DNA of 64,000 nucleotides, taken from CAZLLE01 sp964560425 (lineage in GTDB: Bacteria > Campylobacterota > Campylobacteria > Campylobacterales > QNZT01). The stretch spans positions 1 through 64,000 of the forward strand of contig CAZLLE010000097.1 in NCBI GenBank assembly GCA_964560425.1. Reading direction: 5' to 3'. A program made the position numbers and the translations under genes. This document shows, one piece after another, positions 24,628 through 34,220 of this stretch. The notes under the pieces were generated by a model that saw only the letters and a program-made list of their open reading frames with translations, was not told the DNA's origin and did not search any database. The stretch's first letter is position 1. Every line of letters begins with the position of its first letter.

Positions 24628-27600
24628 ATGTTTGAAAATATTTTACGATTTTTTGTCAATAATAGTAGACTAAACTACTCTCTTTTTATATTAGTTTTTG
24701 TTACTGGCATTGTTCTCTATAGCAAAACACCAAAAGAGATTTTTCCCTCTTTTGAGCTTGATATGGTCTCTATTAATGGACACTATGCAGGGGCTTCTAT
24801 TGATATGCTTGATAAAATGGCCGTCAAAGAGATAGAGAATGGTGTCAAAAATATTGATGGCATTGACAAAATGGCAACTATTATCTCTGCTGGTAAATTT
24901 AATATTATATTGGAGTTAGAAAAAAGAGTAGATAAATACAACACAGCAGACAAAGTAAAAGATGCTATTACTCTAACCAAACAAAATCTACCAAATGATA
25001 TGGATGAACCTAGTGTAAAAGTTTTGGAGATCAAAAAAGATCTGATGCGTGTTGCCATATCATCAGATGATATATCTCATGGAGAGCTAATAGAGGTAGC
25101 AAATAGATTAAAAGATAAAATTACTCTACTCAATAATATATCCGAAGTAACTATTTTTGGTGATTCAGATAAATATTATGATATTCGTATCAATAGTGAA
25201 AAAATCCGTGCATTAGGATTAGATGAGAGTAGTATAGTATCTGCAATTTCTGGAATATCTTATATATATCCCATAGGAAAAATAGAGGATAATCAAGAAG
25301 GGTATCACTACATATCAACATACAATGGAGCAAAAGATGCACAGCGTATGCTCCAAAGCAAAATCACTATCGCAGATAAAACACTCTACATCAAAGATAT
25401 AGCAACTATTTCAAAACGATATGAAGATACAACAACTATGTTTTCCATAGACAAAAAACATGCCCTAGATCTATCTATCAAACAAAGTAGCATTGGAAAT
25501 GCAATAGAACTTTCAAAAAAAATTGAAAAAATTATTCAAGAGGCAAATAAAAAAAGTAAAAATGTTAATTATATAATTCATAATGATAGATCAGAAGCGA
25601 TCAAAGATCGTTTAAATATTGTTATCTCAAATATTTTACTAGGACTTATTCTTATATCTCTTTTGGTTTCACTATTAATCAACAAAAGAATGTCTTTTAT
25701 TATCTCTTTAGGTATTCCAACATCTTTCGTTATGGGTGCTGCTTATCTATATTTTGCTGGTTACTCTATAAATATGATTTCACTTATTGGTGTTTTGATT
25801 GCTCTTGGAATTATTGTAGATGATGCTATTGTAGTGAGTGAAAATATTCAACAACATATTGAAGAGGGAATGGAGCCAAAAGAGGCTGCCATTTTGGGAT
25901 CAAAAGAGATGTTTAAGCCTGTTACAATCGCATCTATGACAACACTTTTTGCATTTATTCCTGCACTCATGATGAGTGGAACTATGGGTGAAGTTATCAA
26001 ACTCATTCCAATCGCTGTATCTGTTTTAGTTTTTGCTTCACTTATTGAATCTTTCATATTTTTACCAATTCATGCAGCTCATGTTCTCAAAAAAGAGCAA
26101 AAAACAACATCTTGGGAGAGCATAAATAAAATATATAGTTGGATAATTCACTTTTTTATGAGATACAAAAAAACTTTTTTAATACTTTTTGTAATTTTGG
26201 TTCCACTTTTAATTGTTCTTGGTATTAAAAATAGTAAATTTCAGATGTTTCCACAGTTTGATTCTACAACAATCCAAATCACACTAAAAGCCAATGTCAA
26301 TACAAAAACAGAAGATACACTCAAATATTTAAAAACCATTGAGAGAGATCTATATGATAGAAAAGATCAATTTTTTATAGATCATGTTGGCTCAGTTGCA
26401 GGGTGGAGAAGAGATAGTGCAGGCAATAGTGAAACCTATCCTTATGTAGGACTCCTTACAATAGAGCTTCAAAAATTAAAAGCACAAAATTTTGTAGATA
26501 AATTTATTACTCCAACACTAAGCTTTTATTATGATAAAGAGGGAAGAGTCAGAGAGCAAAAATCAGTTGAAATTGCAAAAAGTTTGCGAAAGTTTTTAGA
26601 AAGGCAAAAATATAAAGATAAATTTAATCTATCTGATCTAGCTATTGTAGAGAGAAAAGTAGGACCTATCAAATCTGATCTAAAAATTGGGCTTATTTGT
26701 GATGATAATCAAAAAGTGATGCATTATGTAAAAAAAATAGAAGATGCCTTACAAAATATTGAAGGTATTGTATCTGTAAATGATGCTATGAATTATGGTA
26801 TAGATGAGATCAAGTTACAAGTAAATAGCTATGGAGAGTCATTGGGTCTTAATGAACAAAAAATAGGAGTAGTTTTATCAAACTTCTATTTAGAGAGAAA
26901 AATGGCTCTCTCTTTTGATAGTAGCGATCTATTAGAGCTTAAAATCAGACGGGAAAATAAGGACTCTCTCCAAGAACTTAAAAATTTTCAAATCAAAATA
27001 GGAAACAATCAATTTGTAGCACTTAAAGAGGTAGTTAATTTTCAAATAATAAAATCATTTGAAAAAATTATCAAAGATAGTGGAGAAAAAAACTTCTATG
27101 TATATGCCAATGTTGATAGTAAACAGATTACAGCAACAGAGACTCTTCATAAAATTGAACATATATTAAATGATGCAAAAAAAGATGGAATTAGAATAAT
27201 ACTAAAAGGGGAAGAAGAGAAGAAAAAGGAGCTTAAAAGTGACATGATGTTAGCTAGTAGTGTAGCACTACTTCTTATTATGCTCTCCCTACTCTATCTA
27301 TTTAACTCTTTTAGAGAGACTCTCATGATGATGTCAGTAATACCTTTTGCATTTTTGGGTGTACTTATGGGTCACTTTGCATTAGGATTAAATCTATCTA
27401 TGCCTTCTATTATAGGTATGTTAGGATTATCTGGCGTTGTAATTAATGATGGAATTATTATGATTATGAATCTAAAAAAAGCTAATAATTTAGAAGAGAT
27501 ATTTATATACGCCTCAAAAAGATTTAGACCCATTATTCTTACTTCTATAACAACCCTTATTGGATTATCTTCTCTTGTATTTTTTCCAACAGGACAAGCT

Positions 27601-27720
27601 ACTATCTTTCAACCAATGGCAGTTTCATTGGCATTTGGACTTGCTTGGGGAACTATACTAAATCTACTATATTTACCAGTTCTATATACTATAATAAATC
27701 AAAAAAGATTAAAAATTTAA
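24628..27720 (+). CDS. RND family efflux pump inner-membrane subunit (orphan)
   Basis: A 1030-residue AcrB/MexB-class protein with the classic layout: TM1 (about 15-33), a large periplasmic porter domain, TM2-6, a second porter domain and TM8-12. The TM4 proton-relay pair is visible as DD in IALGIIVDDAIVVSENI. The second half starts the TM10 region with GLSGVVINDGIIMIMNL. No membrane-fusion or TolC gene is adjacent, which is unusual; partners must be encoded elsewhere. Sequence is closer to multidrug/HAE pumps than to CusA heavy-metal pumps, because the Cus methionine pattern is not evident. Confidence 0.9.
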   Translation: MFENILRFFVNNSRLNYSLFILVFVTGIVLYSKTPKEIFPSFELDMVSINGHYAGASIDMLDKMAVKEIENGVKNIDGIDKMATIISAGKFNIILELEKRVDKYNTADKVKDAITLTKQNLPNDMDEPSVKVLEIKKDLMRVAISSDDISHGELIEVANRLKDKITLLNNISEVTIFGDSDKYYDIRINSEKIRALGLDESSIVSAISGISYIYPIGKIEDNQEGYHYISTYNGAKDAQRMLQSKITIADKTLYIKDIATISKRYEDTTTMFSIDKKHALDLSIKQSSIGNAIELSKKIEKIIQEANKKSKNVNYIIHNDRSEAIKDRLNIVISNILLGLILISLLVSLLINKRMSFIISLGIPTSFVMGAAYLYFAGYSINMISLIGVLIALGIIVDDAIVVSENIQQHIEEGMEPKEAAILGSKEMFKPVTIASMTTLFAFIPALMMSGTMGEVIKLIPIAVSVLVFASLIESFIFLPIHAAHVLKKEQKTTSWESINKIYSWIIHFFMRYKKTFLILFVILVPLLIVLGIKNSKFQMFPQFDSTTIQITLKANVNTKTEDTLKYLKTIERDLYDRKDQFFIDHVGSVAGWRRDSAGNSETYPYVGLLTIELQKLKAQNFVDKFITPTLSFYYDKEGRVREQKSVEIAKSLRKFLERQKYKDKFNLSDLAIVERKVGPIKSDLKIGLICDDNQKVMHYVKKIEDALQNIEGIVSVNDAMNYGIDEIKLQVNSYGESLGLNEQKIGVVLSNFYLERKMALSFDSSDLLELKIRRENKDSLQELKNFQIKIGNNQFVALKEVVNFQIIKSFEKIIKDSGEKNFYVYANVDSKQITATETLHKIEHILNDAKKDGIRIILKGEEEKKKELKSDMMLASSVALLLIMLSLLYLFNSFRETLMMMSVIPFAFLGVLMGHFALGLNLSMPSIIGMLGLSGVVINDGIIMIMNLKKANNLEEIFIYASKRFRPIILTSITTLIGLSSLVFFPTGQATIFQPMAVSLAFGLAWGTILNLLYLPVLYTIINQKRLKI

Positions 27721-27754
27721 GTCTATTTAATAAACTATTGAGTAGTATGAGTGT

Positions 27755-28366
27755 ATGAATTGGCTTAAAATATTTGCAACTTTTTTAATTTTTATTGTTA
27801 TTATTGGTGGTGGTGCTGTTATTTATCAGCTATTTTTTCAAAATATTCCAGAAAACAAAGTTAAAACTAAAAGAGCACAAATTAAAGAGGTCATCACAAC
27901 ATATGAAGCTGACTTAAAACCAAATTTAGCAGATCTTGAGCAGAGCAGACAAGATAAGATCAAACCATATCAAACAAAGAGCGTGATCAAGAAAGTATAC
28001 AAAAAGGAAAAAAGAGTAATCCCAGTTCTTACCATTGAAGATCTCAAAAAAAAGATTGATATGGATAAATTTTCACTAGAAAAACTAGATAAAATTAGAC
28101 CAAAAAGAAATATATATAATAGAGAACAAAAAAAGATATTTAAAATTTTAAAAGCACTTCTTTTAGAAGCATCACAAAAAAGCCCCTCTTCACAAAATAT
28201 TGTACTAAATAGCAGTATATCCTCTATACTAAAATCAAAACAAGAAAAAAATAGGTTTTTTCATCTTATAAGCCAAAATTTCAAACTTCCAGTTGAGGTA
28301 GTTGAAGAGCTATCTTATAATAATGGCTATGTTTGGGATTGGATTTTGGAATTAACCAATAGATAA
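27755..28366 (+). CDS. Single-pass membrane protein of unknown function
   Basis: 203 residues. One N-terminal helix (about residues 5-28, FATFLIFIVIIGGGAVIYQLFF) is followed by a lysine-rich, mostly helical region with a low-complexity KKVYKKEKR patch and a C-terminal domain (HLISQNFKLPVEVVEEL). I do not recognise a family. It starts 34 bases after the RND gene and may be cotranscribed with it, and its 3' end overlaps the convergent flavoprotein gene by 15 bases. Base composition is like its neighbours. Confidence 0.6.
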   Translation: MNWLKIFATFLIFIVIIGGGAVIYQLFFQNIPENKVKTKRAQIKEVITTYEADLKPNLADLEQSRQDKIKPYQTKSVIKKVYKKEKRVIPVLTIEDLKKKIDMDKFSLEKLDKIRPKRNIYNREQKKIFKILKALLLEASQKSPSSQNIVLNSSISSILKSKQEKNRFFHLISQNFKLPVEVVEELSYNNGYVWDWILELTNR

Positions 28367-29482
28367 CCTTTGAGCCGAACTAAAAGCCCATTGAAAATTA
28401 TATCCACCAAGCTCACCAGTTACATCTAGACATTCACCTATAAAATATAATCCATCTATTTTTTTACTCATCATAGTCAAATTATCTATTTGTGAAGTAT
28501 CAATACCACCTTTAGTTACTTCTGCCTTGGTATAACCAAAATTTCCAGCGGGTGAAAAAGAGTAGTTTTTAATTAGAGCCAATTTTTTTAGTTCATCTCT
28601 ATTTAACTTATCTATAGGCTTATCTTCCAAATCAATTGAGTCCAAAAAAGCCTTGCAAAACCTCTTTGGCAAAGGTAAAAGTGAACTAACCTTTTTTCTA
28701 CTGTTTTTCAAAAGCTTTTTTAACTCAACATCAGGTAAAAAATCAATCTCCATTCCACCCTTATCCCAATATAAAGAGGCATTTAAAATCACTGGTCCAC
28801 TTATCCCTTTATGAGCAAAAAGAAGCTCATCTTTAAAATATTGATCTCCTATTCTGATTGCAACTTTTATTGAGATACCACTCAAACTTTTAAACCAAAA
28901 CTGATCTTTTTGAACTGTAAATCCTACAAGGGAAGGTTTTAGAGTTGATACATGATGATTAAATGTTTTTGCAATATCATATGCAATACTACTTGCACCA
29001 ATAGAGGTATAGCTCATGCCTCCAGTAGCTACAATCAATCTATTTGAGGAAAAGACTCTATTTTTGGTATGAATTAAAAAAGTATCTTTTTTTTCTACTT
29101 CTATGATAGTCTCTGAAAAATATATCGGTATATTTTTTAACTCATCTTCAAAAATAGATATCAACTCTAAAGCACTATCCTTACAAAAATATTGAGAATT
29201 TTTTCTAATAATAGGTCTAAGATTTCTATCTTTCAAAAATTTTAAAAGTGCTTTTTCATCAAAATTTTCTAAAATTGGTTTAATAAAACTTTTATCTCCC
29301 CAATAGTTATCTTCAGAGACATTTTGATTAGTAATATTACACTTTCCTCCGCCAGAAATTTTAATTTTTGCTCCAATATCTCTATTAGAATCTATAATTG
29401 CAATATCTCTATCTTTCAACTTAGTAGCCACCATCAGACCACTAGCCCCTGCTCCCAAAATTATAATATCATGGTAAATCAA
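28352..29482 (-). CDS. HI0933/BaiN-like NAD(P)/FAD-dependent oxidoreductase
   Basis: A 376-residue flavoprotein. The N-terminal Rossmann motif GAGASGL binds FAD, followed by the family-specific SGGGKCNITN and the C-terminal GECLDVTGELGGYNFQWA, hallmarks of the HI0933 (YhiN, sometimes called aminoacetone oxidase) family. The start is a TTG at 29482 with AAGGA seven bases upstream, overlapping the NlpC/P60 stop by four bases (TTGA). The physiological substrate of this family is not settled. Confidence 0.88.
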   Translation of the reverse strand: MIYHDIIILGAGASGLMVATKLKDRDIAIIDSNRDIGAKIKISGGGKCNITNQNVSEDNYWGDKSFIKPILENFDEKALLKFLKDRNLRPIIRKNSQYFCKDSALELISIFEDELKNIPIYFSETIIEVEKKDTFLIHTKNRVFSSNRLIVATGGMSYTSIGASSIAYDIAKTFNHHVSTLKPSLVGFTVQKDQFWFKSLSGISIKVAIRIGDQYFKDELLFAHKGISGPVILNASLYWDKGGMEIDFLPDVELKKLLKNSRKKVSSLLPLPKRFCKAFLDSIDLEDKPIDKLNRDELKKLALIKNYSFSPAGNFGYTKAEVTKGGIDTSQIDNLTMMSKKIDGLYFIGECLDVTGELGGYNFQWAFSSAQRLSIG

Positions 29483-29988
29483 TAATCAATCCTTCTAGCC
29501 CATTTATAATTTTTTCGATAAAAGCCACTATTTAGTGGTGATATTACCACTCCTCGTCTTTTACCGCTACTAGAGTGAATAAATTTACCATTTCCAATAT
29601 ATATACCGCTATGATTTACATGCCCTTTTGAGCTCGTATCAAAAAATACCAAATCACCCTTTTGGAGTTCATTTTTATTAATTTTATAACCATATTTAGA
29701 TTGATCTCTTGATGTTCTTGGAATTGTTTTATTAAGAGCCTCTTTATGGACAAAATAGACAAATCCAGAACAATCAAAACCACTACTATCTACACCACCA
29801 TAACGATATGGTACACCCAATTGACTTTTTGCAAAAGTTACAATATCTTTTTTTGAAGAAGGCTCTACATTTTTGGATTTAGGTGTTTCAACCTTGGCTG
29901 GGGTAGAATCTCTCTCTTTTGGAGAAGTAAATATACAACTCGACATAACAATAATTATAGACAAATAGACAACAATTTTATATTTCAT
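29479..29988 (-). CDS. NlpC/P60 family lipoprotein cell-wall hydrolase
   Basis: 169 residues. The lipobox VMSSC puts the lipidated cysteine at residue 18, followed by a short linker and an NlpC/P60 papain-like domain. The catalytic Cys is in SSGFDCSGFVYF, and the His is in NHSGIYIGNGKFIHS. It should cut the D-Glu to meso-diaminopimelate bond (or a similar one) in peptidoglycan, as the Spr/MepS type does. It is coupled to the downstream flavoprotein gene by a 4-base overlap and divergent from a second wall enzyme, the L,D-transpeptidase. Confidence 0.92.
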   Translation of the reverse strand: MKYKIVVYLSIIIVMSSCIFTSPKERDSTPAKVETPKSKNVEPSSKKDIVTFAKSQLGVPYRYGGVDSSGFDCSGFVYFVHKEALNKTIPRTSRDQSKYGYKINKNELQKGDLVFFDTSSKGHVNHSGIYIGNGKFIHSSSGKRRGVVISPLNSGFYRKNYKWARRIDY

Positions 29989-30069
29989 AAAATTATTTTA
30001 CCCTATTTTGGTATAAAATATCACCATATAAAGCCGATATTAAAATATGTAATCAGAAAGGGAGAAAAA

Positions 30070-30576
30070 GTGAAAAAAATATGGCTTTTTAGTTTATACT
30101 TTTTAGTGCAAATAGATCTATTTGCAAATGGTACTTACCAACAAGAGAGAGAAATTATCTATTTTGAATCTTATAAAGAGCCTGGTTCTATCTTGATTAA
30201 AACAGATGAGAGAGCATTATATTATATTTTGGGTGCTGACTTGGCATATAGATATCCAATTGCAGTGGGTAAAAACCATCATCAATTTTTTGGTACATAT
30301 CCAATATCTAGAAAAGTAAAATGGCCAGCATGGAGACCTACTCGAAATATTAGGCGTGAAAATCCCAGCCTACCTGCTGTAGTGAGAGGAGGAGCAAGAA
30401 ATCCTCTAGGAGCAAGAGCTCTATATCTAGGAAACTCTCCATTTAGGATACATGGCACAAATAACCCAAACTCCATTGGTAAGGCAGTATCTCACGGATG
30501 TATTAGAATGTATAATACAGATGTCAAAGAACTTTACAAAATGGTAGATTATGGAGCTATGGTTTATGTGGAATAA
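30070..30576 (+). CDS. L,D-transpeptidase (YkuD family)
   Basis: 168 residues with a short signal peptide (about 1-20, ending FAN) and a YkuD domain. The catalytic SHGCIRM motif (Cys about residue 145) and the upstream RIHGTN are clear. It would form 3-3 peptidoglycan cross-links or attach proteins to the wall in the periplasm. The start is a GTG at 30070 with GGGAG five bases upstream. A TATAAA -10-like box lies near 30010. Divergent from the NlpC/P60 gene, so two wall enzymes share a 81-base spacer. Confidence 0.92.
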   Translation: MKKIWLFSLYFLVQIDLFANGTYQQEREIIYFESYKEPGSILIKTDERALYYILGADLAYRYPIAVGKNHHQFFGTYPISRKVKWPAWRPTRNIRRENPSLPAVVRGGARNPLGARALYLGNSPFRIHGTNNPNSIGKAVSHGCIRMYNTDVKELYKMVDYGAMVYVE

Positions 30577-30584
30577 TGTGAAAT

Positions 30585-30606
30585 ATTGTTACAATTTAGC
30601 TATAAT
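30585..30606 (+). promoter_or_regulatory. Promoter of the VWA operon with ATTGTNACAAT palindrome
   Basis: A perfect TATAAT stands at 30601-30606, 24 bases before the GTG start. Directly upstream, ATTGT-T-ACAAT (30585-30595) is a palindrome lying where a regulator could block or assist the polymerase. The same core is found upstream of tlyA at 9316-9330. Confidence 0.45.
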
Positions 30607-30629
30607 ACAAAGAAATGTAGGAGATTTCA

Positions 30630-32432
30630 GTGATAAATAAAATTATTTTAATAATAGCGACTTTTTTATCTACAACACTATATGCAATGACTCAAAAGGT
30701 AGCATATTCTGAAGATCAAGTTGATGATTGGGAGTATAATTCAACTATACAAGAGGATTTTATAACAAAAAAAAGTAAAAATATGCCTCGTTTAAAATCA
30801 GCAGGAATGCCATCTCCTGTTATTATGAGTGCCGCACCTGTCATGTCTGAAAGTCTTGGCTTTGCAGTAGGTGGAGCAAAAGATGCAAATAATTTTTATG
30901 AAAATATTAAAAATAACTACCTACCAAAAGTAGACTCTATCACATATGAGGGTCTATTTTATGATCACTATTTTGAGACAGGAGAAAAAAGAGAGTGCCT
31001 TCAACTATTTTGTCCTAGCTATAGTGGAGCAGTAGTAAACAACTTATATACAGGAGAAAAAGAGTTTTATCTTAGTGTTGGATTAGATTCTAATATTGAA
31101 AAAAAGGATTTTAAGAGAAAAAAACTAAATATTGTTGTTGTTTTGGATATTTCTGGTTCTATGGGAGCTAAATTTAACCAATACTACTATGACAAAGGCA
31201 AAAAAATATCTCTAGAAGAAGAAGATCTTCAAGATAACAAAATGCAAATAGCGAACCAATCTATTGTTAATATGATTAATCATTTAGGAAATGATGATAG
31301 GTTAGGAGTTGTTCTTTTTGATAGTAGTGCATATTTAGCAAAACCTCTTAGAGAGATAAACAAGACAAATATTAAAGCTACAAAAAAGCATATATTGGAA
31401 CTTAGAGAGAGAGGTGGTACAAATTGGAGTGCAGGATATAAAAAAGGGATAGAGCTATTTGATTCTCTTGATGATAATCTAAAAAATCCCCTCATTTATG
31501 AAAATCGTATTATCTTTTTAACTGACGCTATGCCAAATCGTGGAGAGCTAAATAAAGAGGGGCTTTTTAATCTTGCAAAAAAAGCATCTGATGAAAATAT
31601 ATATACCTCTTTTATTGGTATAGGTGTAGATTTTAATAATGACCTGATCGAATATATTACCAAAACAAGAGGTGCAAACTATTATGCTATCCATTCAGCA
31701 AAAGAGTTCAAAAAAAGATTAGATAAAGAGTTTGATTTTATGGTTACTCCTCTTATATTTGATCTAAATTTAGAGTTTCAGAGTGATGGATATGAGATAG
31801 TAGCTGTTTATGGTTCACCTGAAGCTAATCTTGCTACAAAAACTATAATGAAGGTAAATACACTATTTCCAAGCAACTCTCAAGAGGGAGAGGTCAAAGG
31901 TGGTGTAATTTTACTAAAACTCAAAAAGATATCAGACTCAAAAAAGCTTGATCTAAAATTATCTTATGAGACAAGAGAATCTAAAATCTATAAAATTCGC
32001 CAAGAGATAAATTTTAAAGATGGAATTTATTATGATCATAATGGCATTAGAAAAGCAATTTTATTATCACAATTTGGAGATTTAATGAAAAATTGGATTA
32101 TTGATATGCGAAAGAGTTGCAATGATAGTGTCAACTATCCTCCTTTACATTTTCATGATCTTAAACCAATATGTACACAATATCCTCCTAATAGAGATGA
32201 TTTTAAATCTATAAAAACTTTTGAGAGAAAATCATGTCCTCTTGAAGTTTCAGATGGTTATCGTAAGATTTTTTCAGTTTTTGAAAATCATTACGAAAAA
32301 GAGAGCAAAATTTTGGGGGATAAATCACTTCTAAAAGAACAAAAAATCTTGGAAAAACTTATCAATACAACAACTACACGAACAAGTAAAAAAGTAGTTG
32401 ATGATTGGCAATTAGACAAGAGGGATAGATAA
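30630..32432 (+). CDS. Secreted von Willebrand factor A domain protein
   Basis: 600 residues with a signal peptide (about 1-19, ending LYAM). A VIT-like N-terminal region is followed by a VWA domain (about 165-360) with a complete metal-ion-dependent adhesion site: DISGSMG, the later Thr in RGGTNWSAG, and the Asp in LTDAMPNRG. The last about 200 residues resemble the C-terminal part of YfbK-like proteins. The start is a GTG with AGGAG six bases upstream. It is followed without a gap by a small membrane protein. Probable periplasmic or surface binding protein; the ligand is unknown. Confidence 0.85.
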   Translation: MINKIILIIATFLSTTLYAMTQKVAYSEDQVDDWEYNSTIQEDFITKKSKNMPRLKSAGMPSPVIMSAAPVMSESLGFAVGGAKDANNFYENIKNNYLPKVDSITYEGLFYDHYFETGEKRECLQLFCPSYSGAVVNNLYTGEKEFYLSVGLDSNIEKKDFKRKKLNIVVVLDISGSMGAKFNQYYYDKGKKISLEEEDLQDNKMQIANQSIVNMINHLGNDDRLGVVLFDSSAYLAKPLREINKTNIKATKKHILELRERGGTNWSAGYKKGIELFDSLDDNLKNPLIYENRIIFLTDAMPNRGELNKEGLFNLAKKASDENIYTSFIGIGVDFNNDLIEYITKTRGANYYAIHSAKEFKKRLDKEFDFMVTPLIFDLNLEFQSDGYEIVAVYGSPEANLATKTIMKVNTLFPSNSQEGEVKGGVILLKLKKISDSKKLDLKLSYETRESKIYKIRQEINFKDGIYYDHNGIRKAILLSQFGDLMKNWIIDMRKSCNDSVNYPPLHFHDLKPICTQYPPNRDDFKSIKTFERKSCPLEVSDGYRKIFSVFENHYEKESKILGDKSLLKEQKILEKLINTTTTRTSKKVVDDWQLDKRDR

Positions 32433-32752
32433 TGATATATTTAATAGTAGCAATTGCACTTGTTATCGTAGTTAGTACGATTATTTATAGTTACAAAAAA
32501 GAGCATGATAGTAAAAAAATGATCTTGAGTACATTTTTATTAATTAGTTTGCTAATTCTTACTTACGCTAGTAAAATATTAGTGATCTATAAACCAATTT
32601 TTGTATTACATTTGGCACTTTTAATTATGGGTTGGAGATACTATTCAAGATATCTATTTCAACATAAACTCAATCTATATTGGACTTTATCCCCAATAGT
32701 TAGTGTGGTACTATTTATTGCTATTTCACTCTTTTTTAGAGAAAATGGGTAA
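32432..32752 (+). CDS. Small integral membrane protein, unknown
   Basis: 106 residues with about four hydrophobic helices and almost no soluble part. Its ATG shares the last base of the VWA stop codon, so it is translationally coupled and probably works with the VWA protein. A hairpin follows the stop. I recognise no family. Confidence 0.65.
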   Translation: MIYLIVAIALVIVVSTIIYSYKKEHDSKKMILSTFLLISLLILTYASKILVIYKPIFVLHLALLIMGWRYYSRYLFQHKLNLYWTLSPIVSVVLFIAISLFFRENG

Positions 32753-32756
32753 AAGT

Positions 32757-32780
32757 GAGATAGTTTACTAAAAACTACTC
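32757..32780 (+). terminator. Hairpin after the VWA two-gene operon
   Basis: GAG-A-TAGTTT, five-base loop, AAACTA-CTC: a 9-bp stem with a single bulged base, five bases after the stop. Only a weak T-rich stretch follows. Confidence 0.4.
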
Positions 32781-32850
32781 TCTTGTAATATAAAAAAACT
32801 TTAGAGATAGCAAAAAATGACGATTAAAAATAATAACAAGGACTTTTAAA

Positions 32851-33435
32851 ATGATAAAAAATTTACTTTTTTCAACAACAGCAATCTTTTTTCTAATTGG
32901 TTGTGGAGGTGGTACTACAGAATCAAAAAGCAGTACAACAAATAATATTAATACAAATAATACACAGGCAATTGTATCTACACCAAAAGGGAGCTATAAT
33001 TTATGGGATTATATTGTTCCAAATAGTAGTAAAACAAGTGAATTTTTCGTACACTCTCAAAAAGATGGGGATAGATCTTATAGAACTAGCTATGCAGTTA
33101 AAACAAATAGAGTTGAAGAGGTAGCAGACTACGCGGAAAATGAGACTACTATTTATGAGATACACTCTGATAAAATCACAATTAAATTTCTCAAAGATGG
33201 TAAACCAAATGGACTATATCAACTACACTCATTTGCAAATATTGGTGAAGTAGTAACTGTGAGAGGGTCTGATTGCAAATTGGCTAAACATCATGATCAA
33301 TATAAACTTGATGATAAAATCTTTGATGATGTTATTGAAATAGTTTGTGCAAATCAACCGGGTCTATACCAAAAGGGTGTGGGTGAAATCGCACAAATCA
33401 ATAGTGGAAAAGATTATAGGGTTTTAAGTAATTAA
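32851..33435 (+). CDS. Lipoprotein of unknown function
   Basis: 194 residues. The signal peptide ends in the lipobox FLIGC (cysteine at residue 18), followed by GGG and a Ser/Thr/Asn-rich linker. The mature domain (about 45-190) looks beta-rich, with two further cysteines (in SDCKLAK and EIVCANQ) that could form a disulphide. AAGGA lies eight bases before the ATG. It resembles other small epsilon lipoproteins in layout only; no function can be given. Its stop overlaps the end of the convergent M48 gene by four bases. Confidence 0.7.
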   Translation: MIKNLLFSTTAIFFLIGCGGGTTESKSSTTNNINTNNTQAIVSTPKGSYNLWDYIVPNSSKTSEFFVHSQKDGDRSYRTSYAVKTNRVEEVADYAENETTIYEIHSDKITIKFLKDGKPNGLYQLHSFANIGEVVTVRGSDCKLAKHHDQYKLDDKIFDDVIEIVCANQPGLYQKGVGEIAQINSGKDYRVLSN

Positions 33436-34220
33436 AACTTCTCCTTTAAAGGGACTATTTTACCACTTTTAGGATAGTTTTTTTCAGCTATCCTACTCTT
33501 CATCCCCTCTATTCTACTACCAAAATCTGGATGTGATTCTAAGAAATATTCCCATTTTTTAGAATCATCCATTCTTTCAAAAAGTGTCGTTGTAGCTGTT
33601 ACATCTTTATAGCTACATGCTATTATATCAATAGCAAAAGTATCCGCACTATACTCCGCAGATTGTGAAAATTTTGCATTGGAGAGATGTAGAGATGTCT
33701 GAAATAGTTTGCCATATTCATTACCAAAAAAGGAGGATAAAACACCAAGAATGAGAGAGTTACCAAAACCTTTAAGATGATCTTTATGTCTAAAATGACC
33801 TATCTCATGACCTATTATTGTAGCTAGTTCATTCTCATTTCTCAAAAGCCTTAACATACCTCTTGTAATATATATTTTTCCACCAGGAAGTGCAAAAGCA
33901 TTTGGCTCTTTTTGTTCAACAATATATGTAGTTATGGGATAGTCTAAATTAGCACATACTAATAATTTATCTGTAATCTCTTGTAAATACATATCCTTCA
34001 CAATATCTTCTTCAACTTCAAAAGAGAGCATTGAAGCTAATTTTTGCTCTTGTGAATAGGATATATTATCTACAATAAAATTTAGAGATATCATCAATAT
34101 TATATAAAACAGCAAAAAGATAAGAGATATAGAGACAAGAAGTTTAAAAGCTTGTAAAAACATATTTGATTTAGGTCTATTAACCATAGAATCTGGTAAA
34201 TTTGAACTATTATATTTCAT
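33432..34220 (-). CDS. Membrane-anchored M48 family metallopeptidase
   Basis: 262 residues: one membrane helix (about 24-50) followed by an M48 zinc protease domain. The zinc site is HEIGH at 138-142 with the third ligand E189 in SAEYSADTFAID. Similar proteins (BepA/LoiP-like) degrade or fold outer-membrane proteins in the periplasm. It is the last gene of a three-gene operon whose other two members are YbjQ-like, each linked closely (4-base overlap). It lacks the TPR part of BepA. Confidence 0.88.
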   Translation of the reverse strand: MKYNSSNLPDSMVNRPKSNMFLQAFKLLVSISLIFLLFYIILMISLNFIVDNISYSQEQKLASMLSFEVEEDIVKDMYLQEITDKLLVCANLDYPITTYIVEQKEPNAFALPGGKIYITRGMLRLLRNENELATIIGHEIGHFRHKDHLKGFGNSLILGVLSSFFGNEYGKLFQTSLHLSNAKFSQSAEYSADTFAIDIIACSYKDVTATTTLFERMDDSKKWEYFLESHPDFGSRIEGMKSRIAEKNYPKSGKIVPLKEKF

